NCBI RefSeq assembly: GCF_000938265.1 | Contig: NZ_JYFC01000007.1 | Coordinates: forward strand, 161,085-225,084 | Length of the DNA: 64,000 bases | Direction of reading: 5' to 3' | Source: Agreia bicolorata | GTDB lineage: Bacteria > Actinomycetota > Actinomycetes > Actinomycetales > Microbacteriaceae | Shown: in pieces, positions 39,123 to 47,906 of the stretch | How positions within the stretch are numbered: the stretch's first letter is position 1 | Layout: every line of letters starts with the position of its first letter | Program-made: the position numbers and the translations under genes | Notes under the pieces: model-generated | What the model saw: the letters and a program-made list of their open reading frames with translations, nothing else | What the model was told of the DNA's origin: nothing | Databases searched by the model: none

Positions 39123-40196
39123 GTGACCTCACTCGACGACCTTCCTATTCGTGACGACCTCAGGGGCAAGTCTCCCTACGGAGCTCCCCAGAAGCATGTT
39201 CGCATCGAACTGAATGTCAACGAGAACACGCACCCGATTCCCGAACCGGTCGCCCGAGACATCATCGAATCTCTTGCGAGGGCCATTCTGACGATCAATC
39301 GCTACCCCGATCGGGAGTTTTCGCAGCTCCGCGACAGCCTTGCCGGGTATCTCGGTCACGGATTAACGCGAGACAACATCTGGGCCGCAAACGGGTCTAA
39401 CGAGATTCTGCAGCAGATCATGCAGGCGTTCGGTGGCCCGGGCAGATCGATTCTGGGGTTCCCGCCCACCTACTCGATGCACTCCATCATTGCTTCGGGC
39501 ACGGGAACTCGATGGGTCTCTGCTGAGCGTGACACCGACTTTCAGATCACTCCACGCACGGCGGTCGCTGCGATTCGTGAACACCAGCCCGACATTGTGA
39601 TCTTCTGTTCCCCGAACAATCCCACGGGAACCCCTCTATCTCTCGAGACCATCGAGGCCGCCTACGACGCAACCGACAAGATTGTCATCGTCGATGAGGC
39701 GTACGCGGAGTTCGCCCCGTCGGGCGCTCCGTCGGCGCTCGCCCTTCTGCCCGGTCGTCCGCGGCTCATCGTCTCGCGCACCATGAGCAAGGCCTTTGCG
39801 TTCGCCGGGGCGCGGCTGGGATACCTGGCGGCTGATCCATCGGTGGCCGACGCTCTTCGACTCGTTCGGCTTCCGTACCACCTGTCGTCTCTGACCCAGG
39901 CCGCGGCCGTGGCGGCGCTTCATCACTCGGACGAGATGCTCGCCATGGTCGATGACATCGCACGTCAGCGTGACCGAATCGTCGAGCGGCTCACCGAACT
40001 GGGGTATCACCCATGGCCGACCTGGTCGAACTTCGTTCTCTTCGGCGGGGTCGAGAACCCGTCGGAGGTCTTCGAAACCCTTCTCGAGCAGGGCATCATC
40101 ATTCGCGACCTGGGCATCCCGGGTCATCTGCGGGTGAGTGCGGGCACCGAAGCCGAAACCAGCGCGTTCCTCGACGCGTTGGCCGCCCTCTCCTGA
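39123..40196 (+). CDS. hisC: Histidinol-phosphate aminotransferase
   Basis: PLP enzyme of histidine synthesis. The 357-residue product starts MTSLDDLPIRDDLRGKSPYG, has FCSPNNPTG, VDEAYAEF and the cofactor lysine K223 in TMSKAFAFAGARLGYL. The start is GTG 39123. It opens hisC-hisB-hisH-priA; hisD is not upstream here. Confidence 0.95.
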   Translation: MTSLDDLPIRDDLRGKSPYGAPQKHVRIELNVNENTHPIPEPVARDIIESLARAILTINRYPDREFSQLRDSLAGYLGHGLTRDNIWAANGSNEILQQIMQAFGGPGRSILGFPPTYSMHSIIASGTGTRWVSAERDTDFQITPRTAVAAIREHQPDIVIFCSPNNPTGTPLSLETIEAAYDATDKIVIVDEAYAEFAPSGAPSALALLPGRPRLIVSRTMSKAFAFAGARLGYLAADPSVADALRLVRLPYHLSSLTQAAAVAALHHSDEMLAMVDDIARQRDRIVERLTELGYHPWPTWSNFVLFGGVENPSEVFETLLEQGIIIRDLGIPGHLRVSAGTEAETSAFLDALAALS

Positions 40197-40246
40197 GTTG
40201 TCCCGCGTTCGTGCGGGTGCGCCGTACGGTGCGGTAGCGCGGCCGG

Positions 40247-40252
40247 TAAACT
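40247..40252 (+). promoter_or_regulatory. -10 element TAAACT, leaderless hisB
   Basis: TAAACT ends six bases before the hisB ATG, suggesting a second start site inside the his cluster. Confidence 0.5.
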
Positions 40253-40258
40253 GAAGGC

Positions 40259-40867
40259 ATGGCCACACCTTCCCGTACCGCCCGCCTGCAGCGTGCGACC
40301 AGCGAATCCAGCATCGAACTCTCGCTCGACCTCGACGGAACGGGTGAGAGTTCCATCTCGACGGGTGTGCCGTTCTTCGACCACATGCTCACCGCTTTCG
40401 CAAAGCACTCGCTGACGGATCTCACCGTGAAGGCGACGGGCGATGTCGATATCGATGTTCACCACACCGTTGAAGACGTGGGAATCGTGCTGGGCACGGC
40501 GATCAAGCAGGCACTCGGCGACAAGTCCGGCATCTCTCGATTCGGCGACGCGCTCGTTCCTCTCGACGAAGCGCTCGTGCAGGCCGTTGTCGACATCTCC
40601 GGACGCCCCTTCCTTGTTCACGGAGGTGAGCCGGCCGGCTTCGAGTTCCACCTCATCGGCGGCCACTTCACCGGGTCAATGGTGCGGCACGTCTTCGAGG
40701 CGATCACGTTCCACTCGGCAATGACCGTTCACGTCACTGTGATCGGTGGCCGCGACCCGCACCACATCGCCGAGGCCGAGTTCAAGGCGTTCGCCCGGGC
40801 CTTCCGCCAGGCGAAGTCGCTCGACCCTCTCGTTTCGGGTGTCCCTTCGACCAAGGGCGCCCTGTGA
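40259..40867 (+). CDS. hisB: Imidazoleglycerol-phosphate dehydratase
   Basis: Manganese-dependent dehydratase of histidine synthesis. The 202-residue length is that of the monofunctional enzyme (no phosphatase domain). The metal motifs [15 protein letters not shown] and [15 protein letters not shown] are present. Its stop overlaps the GTG of hisH. Confidence 0.96.
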   Translation: MATPSRTARLQRATSESSIELSLDLDGTGESSISTGVPFFDHMLTAFAKHSLTDLTVKATGDVDIDVHHTVEDVGIVLGTAIKQALGDKSGISRFGDALVPLDEALVQAVVDISGRPFLVHGGEPAGFEFHLIGGHFTGSMVRHVFEAITFHSAMTVHVTVIGGRDPHHIAEAEFKAFARAFRQAKSLDPLVSGVPSTKGAL

Positions 40868-41496
40868 CGGCGAAGACCGTCGTCGTTCTCGATTACGGAA
40901 GCGGAAACATCCACTCGGCCGCCAAGGCGCTGGAGCGAGCGGGGGCACGCGTGGAGCTCTCTCGAGACCGAACGCGGGTCATGGAGGCCGACGGGCTGTT
41001 CGTGCCCGGGGTCGGCGCCTTTTCTGCTGTGATGGAACAGTTGCGCGGTGTGCGGGGCGATGAGCTCATCGACAGACGCCTGGCCGGAGGTCGACCTGTT
41101 CTTGGGATCTGCGTGGGAATGCAGGTTATGTTCGACCGCGGTGTCGAACGCGGCATCGACACCGAAGGGCTCGGCGAATGGCCGGGCGCGGTCGAGCAGC
41201 TGCCGGCGGAGATTCTGCCCCACATGGGGTGGAACGTCGTCGATGCACCGAGTGACTCCGTGCTGTTCGATGGAATTCGCGATGAGCGCTTCTACTTCGT
41301 GCACTCCAATGCGGCTCAGCAGTGGTTGCTTCCGCCTCAGTCGCCGCTGCCCGCGCCGCGTGTGACCTGGGCTGACCACGATGGCCCCTTCATCGCGGCC
41401 GTCGAGAACGGTCCGCTGTCTGCGACGCAGTTCCACCCGGAGAAGTCGGGTGAGGCGGGCCTGCGACTGCTGCGCAACTGGATCGCGTCGCTCTGA
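40864..41496 (+). CDS. hisH: Imidazole glycerol phosphate synthase subunit HisH
   Basis: Glutaminase subunit that passes ammonia to HisF. The class I amidotransferase nucleophile is C83 in [11 protein letters not shown], with the His/Glu of the triad in QFHPEKSG. The 210-residue length is normal. hisF is not in the window. It starts at a GTG overlapping hisB. Confidence 0.95.
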   Translation: MTAKTVVVLDYGSGNIHSAAKALERAGARVELSRDRTRVMEADGLFVPGVGAFSAVMEQLRGVRGDELIDRRLAGGRPVLGICVGMQVMFDRGVERGIDTEGLGEWPGAVEQLPAEILPHMGWNVVDAPSDSVLFDGIRDERFYFVHSNAAQQWLLPPQSPLPAPRVTWADHDGPFIAAVENGPLSATQFHPEKSGEAGLRLLRNWIASL

Positions 41497-41531
41497 CCAC
41501 GGGCCGATTTCGTCGGCCTCGGAGGAATCGT

Positions 41532-41537
41532 TAAGAT
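41532..41537 (+). promoter_or_regulatory. Possible priA -10 element
   Basis: TAAGAT lies 47 bases before the priA ATG, which has its own AAGAAGGA ribosome binding site. This contrasts with the leaderless hisB and hisC starts. Confidence 0.35.
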
Positions 41538-41584
41538 CGCACGGGGTGTCCGCACGTGCGCCTGACAGAAACAAGAAGGACGCC

Positions 41585-42334
41585 ATGAGCGAGTTCAGTA
41601 TCAAGACCCCCGCACTCACCCTGCTGCCTGCCGTCGACATCGCCGATGGCAAGGCCGTGCGCCTTACGCAGGGCAAGGCCGGCACGGAGACGAACCACGG
41701 CGACCCCGTTGACGCTGCGGCGGACTGGATCGGCCAGGGAGCCGAATGGATTCATCTGGTCGACCTCGACGCGGCATTCGGACGAGGTGACAACCTTCAC
41801 ATCATCAAACGTGTCATCCACGCGGCGAAGGGTGTCAACATCGAACTGTCCGGAGGTATCCGCGACGACCGCAGTCTCGAGACGGCTCTCGAAAGCGGCG
41901 CGAAGCGCGTCAACCTCGGCACCGCGGCGCTCGAGAATCCGGAGTGGGCGGCCAGCGTCATCGCGAGCTATGGCGAGGCGATCGCCGTCGGGCTCGACGT
42001 GCGCGGCACGACCCTTGCCGCTCGGGGCTGGACGGAGGACGGGGGAGACCTCTGGGAGGTGCTCACCCGACTCGAGGAGGCGGGCTGCGCGCGGTACGTT
42101 GTGACCGATGTCACCAAAGACGGCACCCTCAAAGGACCGAATGTCGCGCTGCTGAAGCAGGTCATGGAGCGAACGGAGCGGCCGGTCGTCGCGTCGGGCG
42201 GTATTTCGAGCCTCGACGACATCGCGGAGCTGCGTGCGCTTGTGTCGCTCGGACTCGAAGGCGCGATCGTCGGACGAGCACTGTATTCCGGGGCATTCAC
42301 GCTCGCCGAGGCATTGGACGTGGCGTCTGACTGA
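41585..42334 (+). CDS. priA: PriA, bifunctional HisA/TrpF isomerase
   Basis: (Beta/alpha)8 isomerase of histidine synthesis; in most actinobacteria it also does the TrpF step of tryptophan synthesis. The 249-residue product has [15 protein letters not shown] (catalytic D18), [20 protein letters not shown] and [14 protein letters not shown]. The ATG at 41585 follows AAGAAGGA. Bifunctionality is inferred from lineage and not visible as a single residue. Confidence 0.92.
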   Translation: MSEFSIKTPALTLLPAVDIADGKAVRLTQGKAGTETNHGDPVDAAADWIGQGAEWIHLVDLDAAFGRGDNLHIIKRVIHAAKGVNIELSGGIRDDRSLETALESGAKRVNLGTAALENPEWAASVIASYGEAIAVGLDVRGTTLAARGWTEDGGDLWEVLTRLEEAGCARYVVTDVTKDGTLKGPNVALLKQVMERTERPVVASGGISSLDDIAELRALVSLGLEGAIVGRALYSGAFTLAEALDVASD

Positions 42335-43118
42335 GCATCCGGGCGGCCATCCGCCCCACGATCGCCACGCGACAGATTCCGCCGGTCAGCCGTGGGCCGG
42401 CCGATCGTTCGACGCGAATTTCTTCGCGGGCGACTCCGGCGACGCACCCGAACGACTCATCGAAGCCCTCCGACGGTTCCGCACGGCGGAACTCGCGCAG
42501 GAGGACGTGCTCGATGCCGTGCGTGATGTTCGTCTTCTTGTGCCTCTCGTCGCTCACGCGGGTGAGACAGGTGTGGATGCGCATGGTCGCCGATTCGACA
42601 AGACCCAGGAGCTGTCGTTGGTCACCGTGAGCGCGCCGGATGGACGCCGCGTGCTTCCGGTCTTCACCTCCACCGAGGCCATGGCCGCCTGGAATCCGGC
42701 GGCCCGGCCCATACCGGCATCGGCCCGTCGCGCCGCCCTCGCCGCAGCGGGCGAGGACACCCCACTGATCGTGCTCGACCCCACGAGCGATACGGAGTTC
42801 GTCTTCCGCCGACCAATGCTCAGGGCCATCGCCGAGGGAACACCCTGGGTTCATCCGATCGCCGACGCCGGCATCGTCGCAGAATTCGAGCGAACGGTCG
42901 TTGGATTGCCGGCCGTGCGTGCCGTGCGGCTTGTCGACGGTGATCCGGATGCTCGGCTGTTGGGCCCACAGGTCGTCGTCGAGCTGGGGCTGGTGCCCGG
43001 CCTGACACGCCCGGAGCTCGACGAGGTGCTCGCGGCTCTTCAGCAGCGCTGGCAGCGCAGTGAATCCATCGCGGCAGGAGTGGACTCGCTCGGCATCAGG
43101 CTCGCCGAAGCCCGTTGA
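42327..43118 (+). CDS. SseB-like protein, probable CTG start
   Basis: A 263-residue protein with an SseB N-terminal-type domain ([46 protein letters not shown]) and a C-terminal alpha/beta region. Function unknown. The frame has no ATG, GTG or TTG between 42243 and the conserved region; the natural start position just before the priA stop is a CTG (42327) overlapping it in the usual coupled arrangement. GTG 42234 and TTG 42240 would overlap priA by about 100 bases with unlikely sequence. Confidence 0.78.
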   Translation: MTEHPGGHPPHDRHATDSAGQPWAGRSFDANFFAGDSGDAPERLIEALRRFRTAELAQEDVLDAVRDVRLLVPLVAHAGETGVDAHGRRFDKTQELSLVTVSAPDGRRVLPVFTSTEAMAAWNPAARPIPASARRAALAAAGEDTPLIVLDPTSDTEFVFRRPMLRAIAEGTPWVHPIADAGIVAEFERTVVGLPAVRAVRLVDGDPDARLLGPQVVVELGLVPGLTRPELDEVLAALQQRWQRSESIAAGVDSLGIRLAEAR

Positions 43119-43127
43119 ACCTGTCCG

Positions 43128-43475
43128 TCAGTTGACGGGGCCGGTGAGCTTCTCTCCGGGACCCTGGCCGACGGCATCCGGAATCGCCGATGCCTCGCGG
43201 AACGCAAGCTGCAAGGAACGCAGTCCGTCACGAAGGCTGCGGGCGTGCTGGTCGCCGATCTCGGGGGAGGCGCTCGTGACCAGGCCGGCCAAGGCGATGA
43301 TGAGCTTGCGCGCCTCATCGAGGTCGATCTGATTCTCCGGATCGTCGGCGAGTCCCGTCTTGATCGCCGCGGCGCTCATGAGGTGCACGGCCGTCGTGGT
43401 GATCAGTTCGACCGCGGGCACCTCCGAGATATCGCGCGTGGCAGAGGAGGCCGAGTCGTCATATGCAAAGCTCAT
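43128..43475 (-). CDS. DUF1844 family protein
   Basis: A 115-residue protein with the family core VELITTTAVHLMSAAAIKTGL and LDEARKLIIALAGLVTSASPEIGDQHARSLRDGLRSLQLAFREAS. Function unknown; no membrane segment. It converges on the SseB-like gene with a nine-base gap and is divergent from the infC leader, a common position in this lineage. Confidence 0.88.
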   Translation of the reverse strand: MSFAYDDSASSATRDISEVPAVELITTTAVHLMSAAAIKTGLADDPENQIDLDEARKLIIALAGLVTSASPEIGDQHARSLRDGLRSLQLAFREASAIPDAVGQGPGEKLTGPVN

Positions 43476-43817
43476 GAGGCGAGTCTAGGTTGCCAATCGC
43501 GGTGGGCTATGCCGTGACCGAAACCTCTGCTAGTATCTTCAAGGCTCTGGGGAACATGTTTGCCCCCAGTACGAAAAGTGGAGAATCTCCCACCCGCACA
43601 CCGCTTCAACAGGTTACCGGGTAGATTGCACTCCGCTTCGGGTCAGAATGTCGATCCGAAGTAGACAGGGTGTGGTGCGCAGAACGGCTATCGCCGAAGT
43701 TCGCGCGCAGATTGTTCAAGGTTCGTGGCTGCGTGCTCACCTACGATCGCGCTGCCGAGCCCGGTGCCCAGACATCCATGTCTGTGAGCGCCGCACCAGC
43801 GATTGAAGGAGTAACGC
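43476..43817 (+). promoter_or_regulatory. infC promoter and structured leader
   Basis: No gene is seen in these 342 bases. A -10 TAGTAT lies at 43531-43536, implying a leader of about 275 bases. The leader contains CTGGGG/CCCCAG arms (43547-43552, 43564-43569) and a GTGGAGA/TCCCAC hairpin (43578-43593). It ends with AAGGAG (43806-43811) before the infC start. L20 or IF3 feedback control is a reasonable inference; no transcription terminator is evident. Confidence 0.6.
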
Positions 43818-44471
43818 ATCAGCGATCCCCGTACCAACGACCGTATCCGGGTTTCCGAGGTTCGCCTCGTGGGACCTGCGGGTGAGCAGGTCGGCGTCGT
43901 CAGTATCGACGTCGCTCTCAAGCTTGCCCAGGAGGCAGACCTCGATCTGGTTGAGGTGGCCCCCAATAGCAAGCCGCCCGTTGCCAAGATCATGGATTAC
44001 GGCAAGTTCAAGTACGAAGCTGCGCAGAAAGCTAAGGAAGCCCGTCGCAACCAGGCGAACACGATCCTCAAAGAGGTTCGTTTCCGCCTGAAGATCGACG
44101 TGCACGACTATGAGACGAAGCGCAAGCGTGCCGAGGGATTCCTCAAGGCCGGCGACAAGGTAAAGGCCATGATTCTGTTCCGAGGCCGCGAGCAGTCGCG
44201 TCCCGAGCAGGGAGTCCGTCTTCTCCAGCGCTTCGCGGAAGACGTATCCGAGTTCGGAGCCGTCGAATCGACGCCGACGATCGATGGCCGCAACATGGTC
44301 ATGGTGATCGGGCCGTTGAAGAACAAGTCCGAGGCGAAGGCCGAGGCCAATGCCCAGCGGGCCGCATCGAAGACACGTCCCGGTGCAGACGAGACAGCAG
44401 CTGCAGCCCCCGAGGCCGCAGCGCCTGCTGCAACAGACACCGTCACGGCAGACTCTGCCGAGACGAAGTAG
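43818..44471 (+). CDS. infC: Translation initiation factor IF-3, AUC start
   Basis: Initiation factor that checks start codons on the 30S subunit. IF-3 N-terminal sequence [23 protein letters not shown] is preserved only if translation starts at the ATC at 43818, placed six bases after a perfect AAGGAG. A GTG at 43869 would cut 17 conserved residues. Rare AUU/AUC starts are known for infC and allow self-repression. The 217-residue product has the [15 protein letters not shown] linker region and an Ala-rich tail ([12 protein letters not shown]). rpmI and rplT follow. Confidence 0.93.
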   Translation: MSDPRTNDRIRVSEVRLVGPAGEQVGVVSIDVALKLAQEADLDLVEVAPNSKPPVAKIMDYGKFKYEAAQKAKEARRNQANTILKEVRFRLKIDVHDYETKRKRAEGFLKAGDKVKAMILFRGREQSRPEQGVRLLQRFAEDVSEFGAVESTPTIDGRNMVMVIGPLKNKSEAKAEANAQRAASKTRPGADETAAAAPEAAAPAATDTVTADSAETK

Positions 44472-44507
44472 CACCCCACAAACCGAGCACGTCCCAAGGA
44501 GATATCA

Positions 44508-44702
44508 ATGCCCAAGATGAAGACCCACTCCGGGTCCAAGAAGCGTTTCAAGGTCACTGGCACCGGCAAGCTCATGAAGCAGCAGGCCGGAATGCGTCAC
44601 AACCTCGAGGTCAAGTCGGCGAAGCGCAAGGCTCGCCTGAACCAGGACCAGGTGTTGGCTCCCGCCGACTCGAAGGTCATCAAGAAGCTTCTCGGCCTGT
44701 AG
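44508..44702 (+). CDS. rpmI: 50S ribosomal protein L35
   Basis: A 64-residue large-subunit protein with the diagnostic [20 protein letters not shown] start. It follows infC by 36 bases with AAGGAGA upstream of its ATG and precedes rplT in the universal infC-rpmI-rplT order. Confidence 0.98.
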   Translation: MPKMKTHSGSKKRFKVTGTGKLMKQQAGMRHNLEVKSAKRKARLNQDQVLAPADSKVIKKLLGL

Positions 44703-44734
44703 TCGCCGACTCCAACGGAATAAGGAATTAGGAA

Positions 44735-45121
44735 ATGGCAAGAGTAAAGAGGGCCGTCAACGCCCACAAGAAGCGTCGGGTCATCCTCGAGCGCGCCAGC
44801 GGATACCGCGGACAGCGTTCGCGTCTGTACCGCAAGGCCAAGGAGCAGGTCACCCACTCGCTCGTCTACTCGTACCGCGACCGTCGTGCCCGCAAGGGTG
44901 ACTTCCGTCGCCTGTGGATCCAGCGCATCAACGCTGCGTCCCGCGCGAACGGCCTCACGTACAACCGTCTGATCCAGGGTCTCGGCCTTGCGGGCATCGA
45001 GGTCGACCGTCGCATCCTGGCCGATCTCGCCGTTCACGAGCCCGCCACGTTCGCGGCGCTCGTCGAGAGTGCTCGTGCCGCCCTCCCCGCCGACACGTCG
45101 GCGCCGAGGACCGCAGCCTAA
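44735..45121 (+). CDS. rplT: 50S ribosomal protein L20
   Basis: A 128-residue large-subunit assembly protein with [20 protein letters not shown] and the [20 protein letters not shown] block. In other bacteria L20 represses its own operon through the leader. It closes the infC operon; a short hairpin and a stronger one inside the next gene follow. Confidence 0.98.
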   Translation: MARVKRAVNAHKKRRVILERASGYRGQRSRLYRKAKEQVTHSLVYSYRDRRARKGDFRRLWIQRINAASRANGLTYNRLIQGLGLAGIEVDRRILADLAVHEPATFAALVESARAALPADTSAPRTAA

Positions 45122-45131
45122 TAAGCTGTAG

Positions 45132-45147
45132 GGAACATCCATGTTCC
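45132..45147 (+). terminator. Weak hairpin after rplT
   Basis: GGAACAT (45132-45138) and ATGTTCC (45141-45147) form a 7-bp stem with only two bases between the arms, followed by TTTG. It is a weak terminator or processing site. Confidence 0.4.
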
Positions 45148-45167
45148 TTTGACCCGAAAGAGGTCGC

Positions 45168-45977
45168 ATGTCCCTCCTGGATAACCCGCGTTCGCCGCGG
45201 GTCCGGGCAGTGGCAAAGCTTTCCAAGAAAGGAGCCCGGTCTGAGACCGGGCTCTTTCTCTTGGAGGGGCCACAAGCCGTTTCCGAGGCGCTGACCTTCG
45301 CGCCCGACCTCGTCATCGACCTGTTCGCGACACCGTTCGCTCTCGACCGCTACGCCGACATCGCCGTCGCCGCTGAGAAGGCAGGTGTCGAGGCCGAGTT
45401 CGTGACCGAGACCGTGCTTCAAGCCATGGCCGACACCGTCACCCCTCAGGGGTTCGTCGCCGTCTGTCGGCAGTTCCCCACCGCGCTGAAGGACATCTTC
45501 AGCGCATCGCCCCGCCTGATCGCGATCCTCGAAGAGGTGCGCGATCCCGGAAACGCGGGAACGATCATCCGGGCCGCTGATTCTGCCGGTGCCGACGCGG
45601 TGATCCTCACCGGTCGTAGTGTCGACCTGTACAACCCGAAGGTCGTGCGTTCGACCACAGGGTCGCTGTTCCACCTGCCCGTCGCGGTCGAGGCGAGCCT
45701 CGCCGACGTGAGGGCGCGCGCAAGCGAGGCAGGCATCCAGATTCTTGCCGCCGACATCAAGGGCGACGACATGCTGACCGCCCGAAACTCCGGAGTGCTT
45801 GACGCGCCGACGGCGTGGCTGTTCGGCAACGAGGCACGCGGTCTGACCGACGAAGACCTCGCCCTTGCAGACCATGCCATCTCGGTGCCGATCTACGGGC
45901 AGGCCGAGTCGATGAACCTGGCGACTGCCGCATCCGTCTGTCTCTACGAAAGCGCGTTCGCTCAGCGAAGCAAGTGA
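45168..45977 (+). CDS. TrmH/SpoU family RNA 2'-O-methyltransferase
   Basis: A 269-residue SPOUT methyltransferase. The N-terminal substrate-binding region has NPRSPRVRAVAKL and TGLFLLEGPQAVSEAL; the catalytic domain has VRDPGNAGTIIRAADSAGADAV, LFGNEARGLTDEDLALAD and PIYGQAESMNLATAASVCLYE. It probably modifies 23S rRNA, target not proven. The ATG at 45168 follows GAAAGAGG. A terminator-like hairpin is embedded in codons 22-29. It is commonly the gene after rplT and before pheST in actinobacteria. Confidence 0.93.
   Translation: MSLLDNPRSPRVRAVAKLSKKGARSETGLFLLEGPQAVSEALTFAPDLVIDLFATPFALDRYADIAVAAEKAGVEAEFVTETVLQAMADTVTPQGFVAVCRQFPTALKDIFSASPRLIAILEEVRDPGNAGTIIRAADSAGADAVILTGRSVDLYNPKVVRSTTGSLFHLPVAVEASLADVRARASEAGIQILAADIKGDDMLTARNSGVLDAPTAWLFGNEARGLTDEDLALADHAISVPIYGQAESMNLATAASVCLYESAFAQRSK
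45232..45254 (+). terminator. Terminator-like hairpin inside methyltransferase gene
   Basis: GAGCCCGGTC (45232-45241), loop TGA, GACCGGGCTC (45245-45254), then TTTCTCTT. A perfect 10-bp GC-rich stem with a pyrimidine tract, 111 bases after rplT, in coding sequence. It could attenuate read-through from the infC operon. Confidence 0.65.
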
Positions 45978-46063
45978 TTCCCGCGTCGTACGCTGCGCGA
46001 ACAGGGCGATCACGGTTAGATAACCGTCGAGGTTCTGACACACGCCGGTAACACGATGTCCCC

Positions 46064-46069
46064 TACGGT
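46064..46069 (+). promoter_or_regulatory. -10 element TACGGT, leaderless gluA
   Basis: TACGGT ends seven bases before the ATG at 46077 and supports that start over the ATG at 46056, which would lie upstream of the -10. Confidence 0.5.
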
Positions 46070-46076
46070 GGGGGGC

Positions 46077-46892
46077 ATGGAGTCCACCAACGCCGATGCC
46101 CCTGTCAACGATGCGGTGGCAGGTCCGGCCACGTCGAACATCTCTGTTCGCCGGGGCGAGCCTCTCGTTGTGCTGAGTGACGTGAACAAGCACTACGGCG
46201 AGCTTCACGTCTTGAACGACATCAACACCGTCGTGAATCGGGGCGAGGTCGTTGTTGTCATCGGGCCGAGTGGCTCGGGCAAATCGACTTTCTGCAGAGC
46301 GATCAACCGGCTTGAGACGATCGATTCGGGAAGCATCACGATCGACGGCCATGCCCTACCCGAAGAGGGCAAGGCTCTCGCCGAGCTACGTGCCGATGTG
46401 GGCATGGTCTTCCAGTCGTTCAACCTCTTCGCCCACAAGACCATTCTCGAGAACGTCACTCTGGCGCCGATCAAGGTGCGCAAGCTCTCGAAGAAGGCGG
46501 CCGAGGAGCGTGGCATGGCGATGCTCGAGCGGGTCGGAATCGCCAACCAGGCCAACAAGATGCCGGCGCAGCTGTCTGGCGGTCAGCAGCAGCGCGTCGC
46601 CATCGCTCGCTCGCTCACGATGCAGCCCAAATTGATCCTGATGGATGAGCCGACGAGCGCGCTCGACCCCGAGATGATCAACGAGGTGCTCGACGTGATG
46701 GTCGGACTCGCCAAAGACGGCATGACCATGATCGTCGTCACCCACGAGATGGGTTTTGCCCGCAAGGCCGCCGATCGCGTGATCTTCATGGCTGACGGTC
46801 GCATCGAAGAAGAGACGACCCCCGAGCAGTTCTTCACGAACCCCCAGTCGCACAGGGCGCAGGACTTCCTGTCGAAAATACTCGACCACTGA
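46077..46892 (+). CDS. gluA: Glutamate ABC transporter ATPase GluA
   Basis: ATP-binding subunit of a polar amino-acid (glutamate-type) importer. The 271-residue product has Walker A GPSGSGKST, the signature LSGGQQQR, Walker B LILMDEPTSALDPEM and the H-loop VTHEMGF. Start at 46077 chosen from the upstream -10; ATG 46056 would add seven residues. It heads gluABCD. Substrate inferred from similarity to the Corynebacterium system and from operon layout. Confidence 0.93.
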   Translation: MESTNADAPVNDAVAGPATSNISVRRGEPLVVLSDVNKHYGELHVLNDINTVVNRGEVVVVIGPSGSGKSTFCRAINRLETIDSGSITIDGHALPEEGKALAELRADVGMVFQSFNLFAHKTILENVTLAPIKVRKLSKKAAEERGMAMLERVGIANQANKMPAQLSGGQQQRVAIARSLTMQPKLILMDEPTSALDPEMINEVLDVMVGLAKDGMTMIVVTHEMGFARKAADRVIFMADGRIEEETTPEQFFTNPQSHRAQDFLSKILDH

Positions 46893-46937
46893 CATGAGTG
46901 GTCGGGCACGCAGCATACGGAGAGAGGTACGAAACCG

Positions 46938-47807
46938 ATGAGAATATCGAAAAAACTGAGCATTGCCGCTATGGCCGCAGCGACCATGATCGTGATGGCC
47001 GGATGCGCCGGGTCACTCGACGAGGCCGAGACAACAACGACGCCGGAACCGGCCCCCACGTTCGCCGCTGGATCGACGATGGAACGTCTCGCTGAGTCGG
47101 GCACGATCACCATCGGCACGAAGTTCGACCAGCCGCTGTTCGGCCTGACGGACATCGACGGAACACCCAAGGGCTTCGACGTCGAGATCGGCAAGCTGAT
47201 CGCCGCGAAGCTCGGCATCGCAGAAGACAAGATCGTCTGGAAAGAGGCCGTCTCCGCCAACCGCGAGCCCTTCATTCAGAACGGCGAGGTCGACATCGTG
47301 GTGGCCACCTACACGATCAATGACAAGCGCAAAGAGGTCATCTCCTTCGCGGGCCCGTACTACGAGGCCGGCCAGTCGATCCTCGTGAAGGCCGACAACG
47401 ACGACATCAAGTCGGAGAAGGACCTCGTCGGCAAGCCGGTCTGTTCCGTCACAGGGTCAACTCCCGCCGCAAAACTGGCCGAGATCGGCGCCGAGCCGCT
47501 GCTTACTGACACCTACACGAACTGCCTCGAGCCGCTTCGCGGTGGACAGGCCGTCGCGGTCTCGACTGACAACGTGATTCTCGCGGGTCTGGCAGACCAG
47601 AGCTCTGGTGAGTTCAAGGTCGTCGGCAAGCCGTTCACCAAGGAGCCTTACGGAATCGGACTGGCGAAAGACGACACCGAGTTCCGCAACTTCATCAACG
47701 ACACCCTCGAGGAGTCGTACAAGGATGGCAGCTACAAGGCAGCCTGGGAGGCCACAGCCGGCAAGGTGCTCGAGTACGTCGAGCCCCCGGCAGTCGACCG
47801 GTACTAG
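46938..47807 (+). CDS. gluB: Glutamate-binding lipoprotein GluB
   Basis: Extracellular substrate-binding protein, lipid-anchored: the signal peptide ends in the lipobox VMAGC (Cys near residue 23). The 289-residue product has the SBP family 3 signatures LFGLTDIDGTPKGFDVEIGKLIAAKLG and EVDIVVATYTINDKRKEVISFAGPYY. It starts at an ATG with GAGAGAGG upstream. A long hairpin separates it from gluC. Confidence 0.95.
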   Translation: MRISKKLSIAAMAAATMIVMAGCAGSLDEAETTTTPEPAPTFAAGSTMERLAESGTITIGTKFDQPLFGLTDIDGTPKGFDVEIGKLIAAKLGIAEDKIVWKEAVSANREPFIQNGEVDIVVATYTINDKRKEVISFAGPYYEAGQSILVKADNDDIKSEKDLVGKPVCSVTGSTPAAKLAEIGAEPLLTDTYTNCLEPLRGGQAVAVSTDNVILAGLADQSSGEFKVVGKPFTKEPYGIGLAKDDTEFRNFINDTLEESYKDGSYKAAWEATAGKVLEYVEPPAVDRY

Positions 47808-47814
47808 CACGTAG

Positions 47815-47866
47815 CCCGATGGGAGGGCCGGCCGCGATACGACCCGCAACCGACCCTCCCATCGGG
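47815..47866 (+). other. Long hairpin between gluB and gluC
   Basis: CCCGATGGGAGGG (47815-47827) pairs perfectly with CCCTCCCATCGGG (47854-47866) around a 26-base loop. There is no T-tract. It likely protects the 3' end of gluAB mRNA or acts as a partial terminator, giving more binding protein than permease. Confidence 0.75.
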
Positions 47867-47906
47867 TGAACAGACCGACTGTCCCTCCGCACGAGATGAG
47901 TCCATA

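Noticed and set aside
43125..43138. CCGTCA/TGACGG inverted repeat between SseB-like and DUF1844 genes
   Set aside because: Six-bp stem without T-tract overlapping the DUF1844 3' end; too weak to call a terminator.
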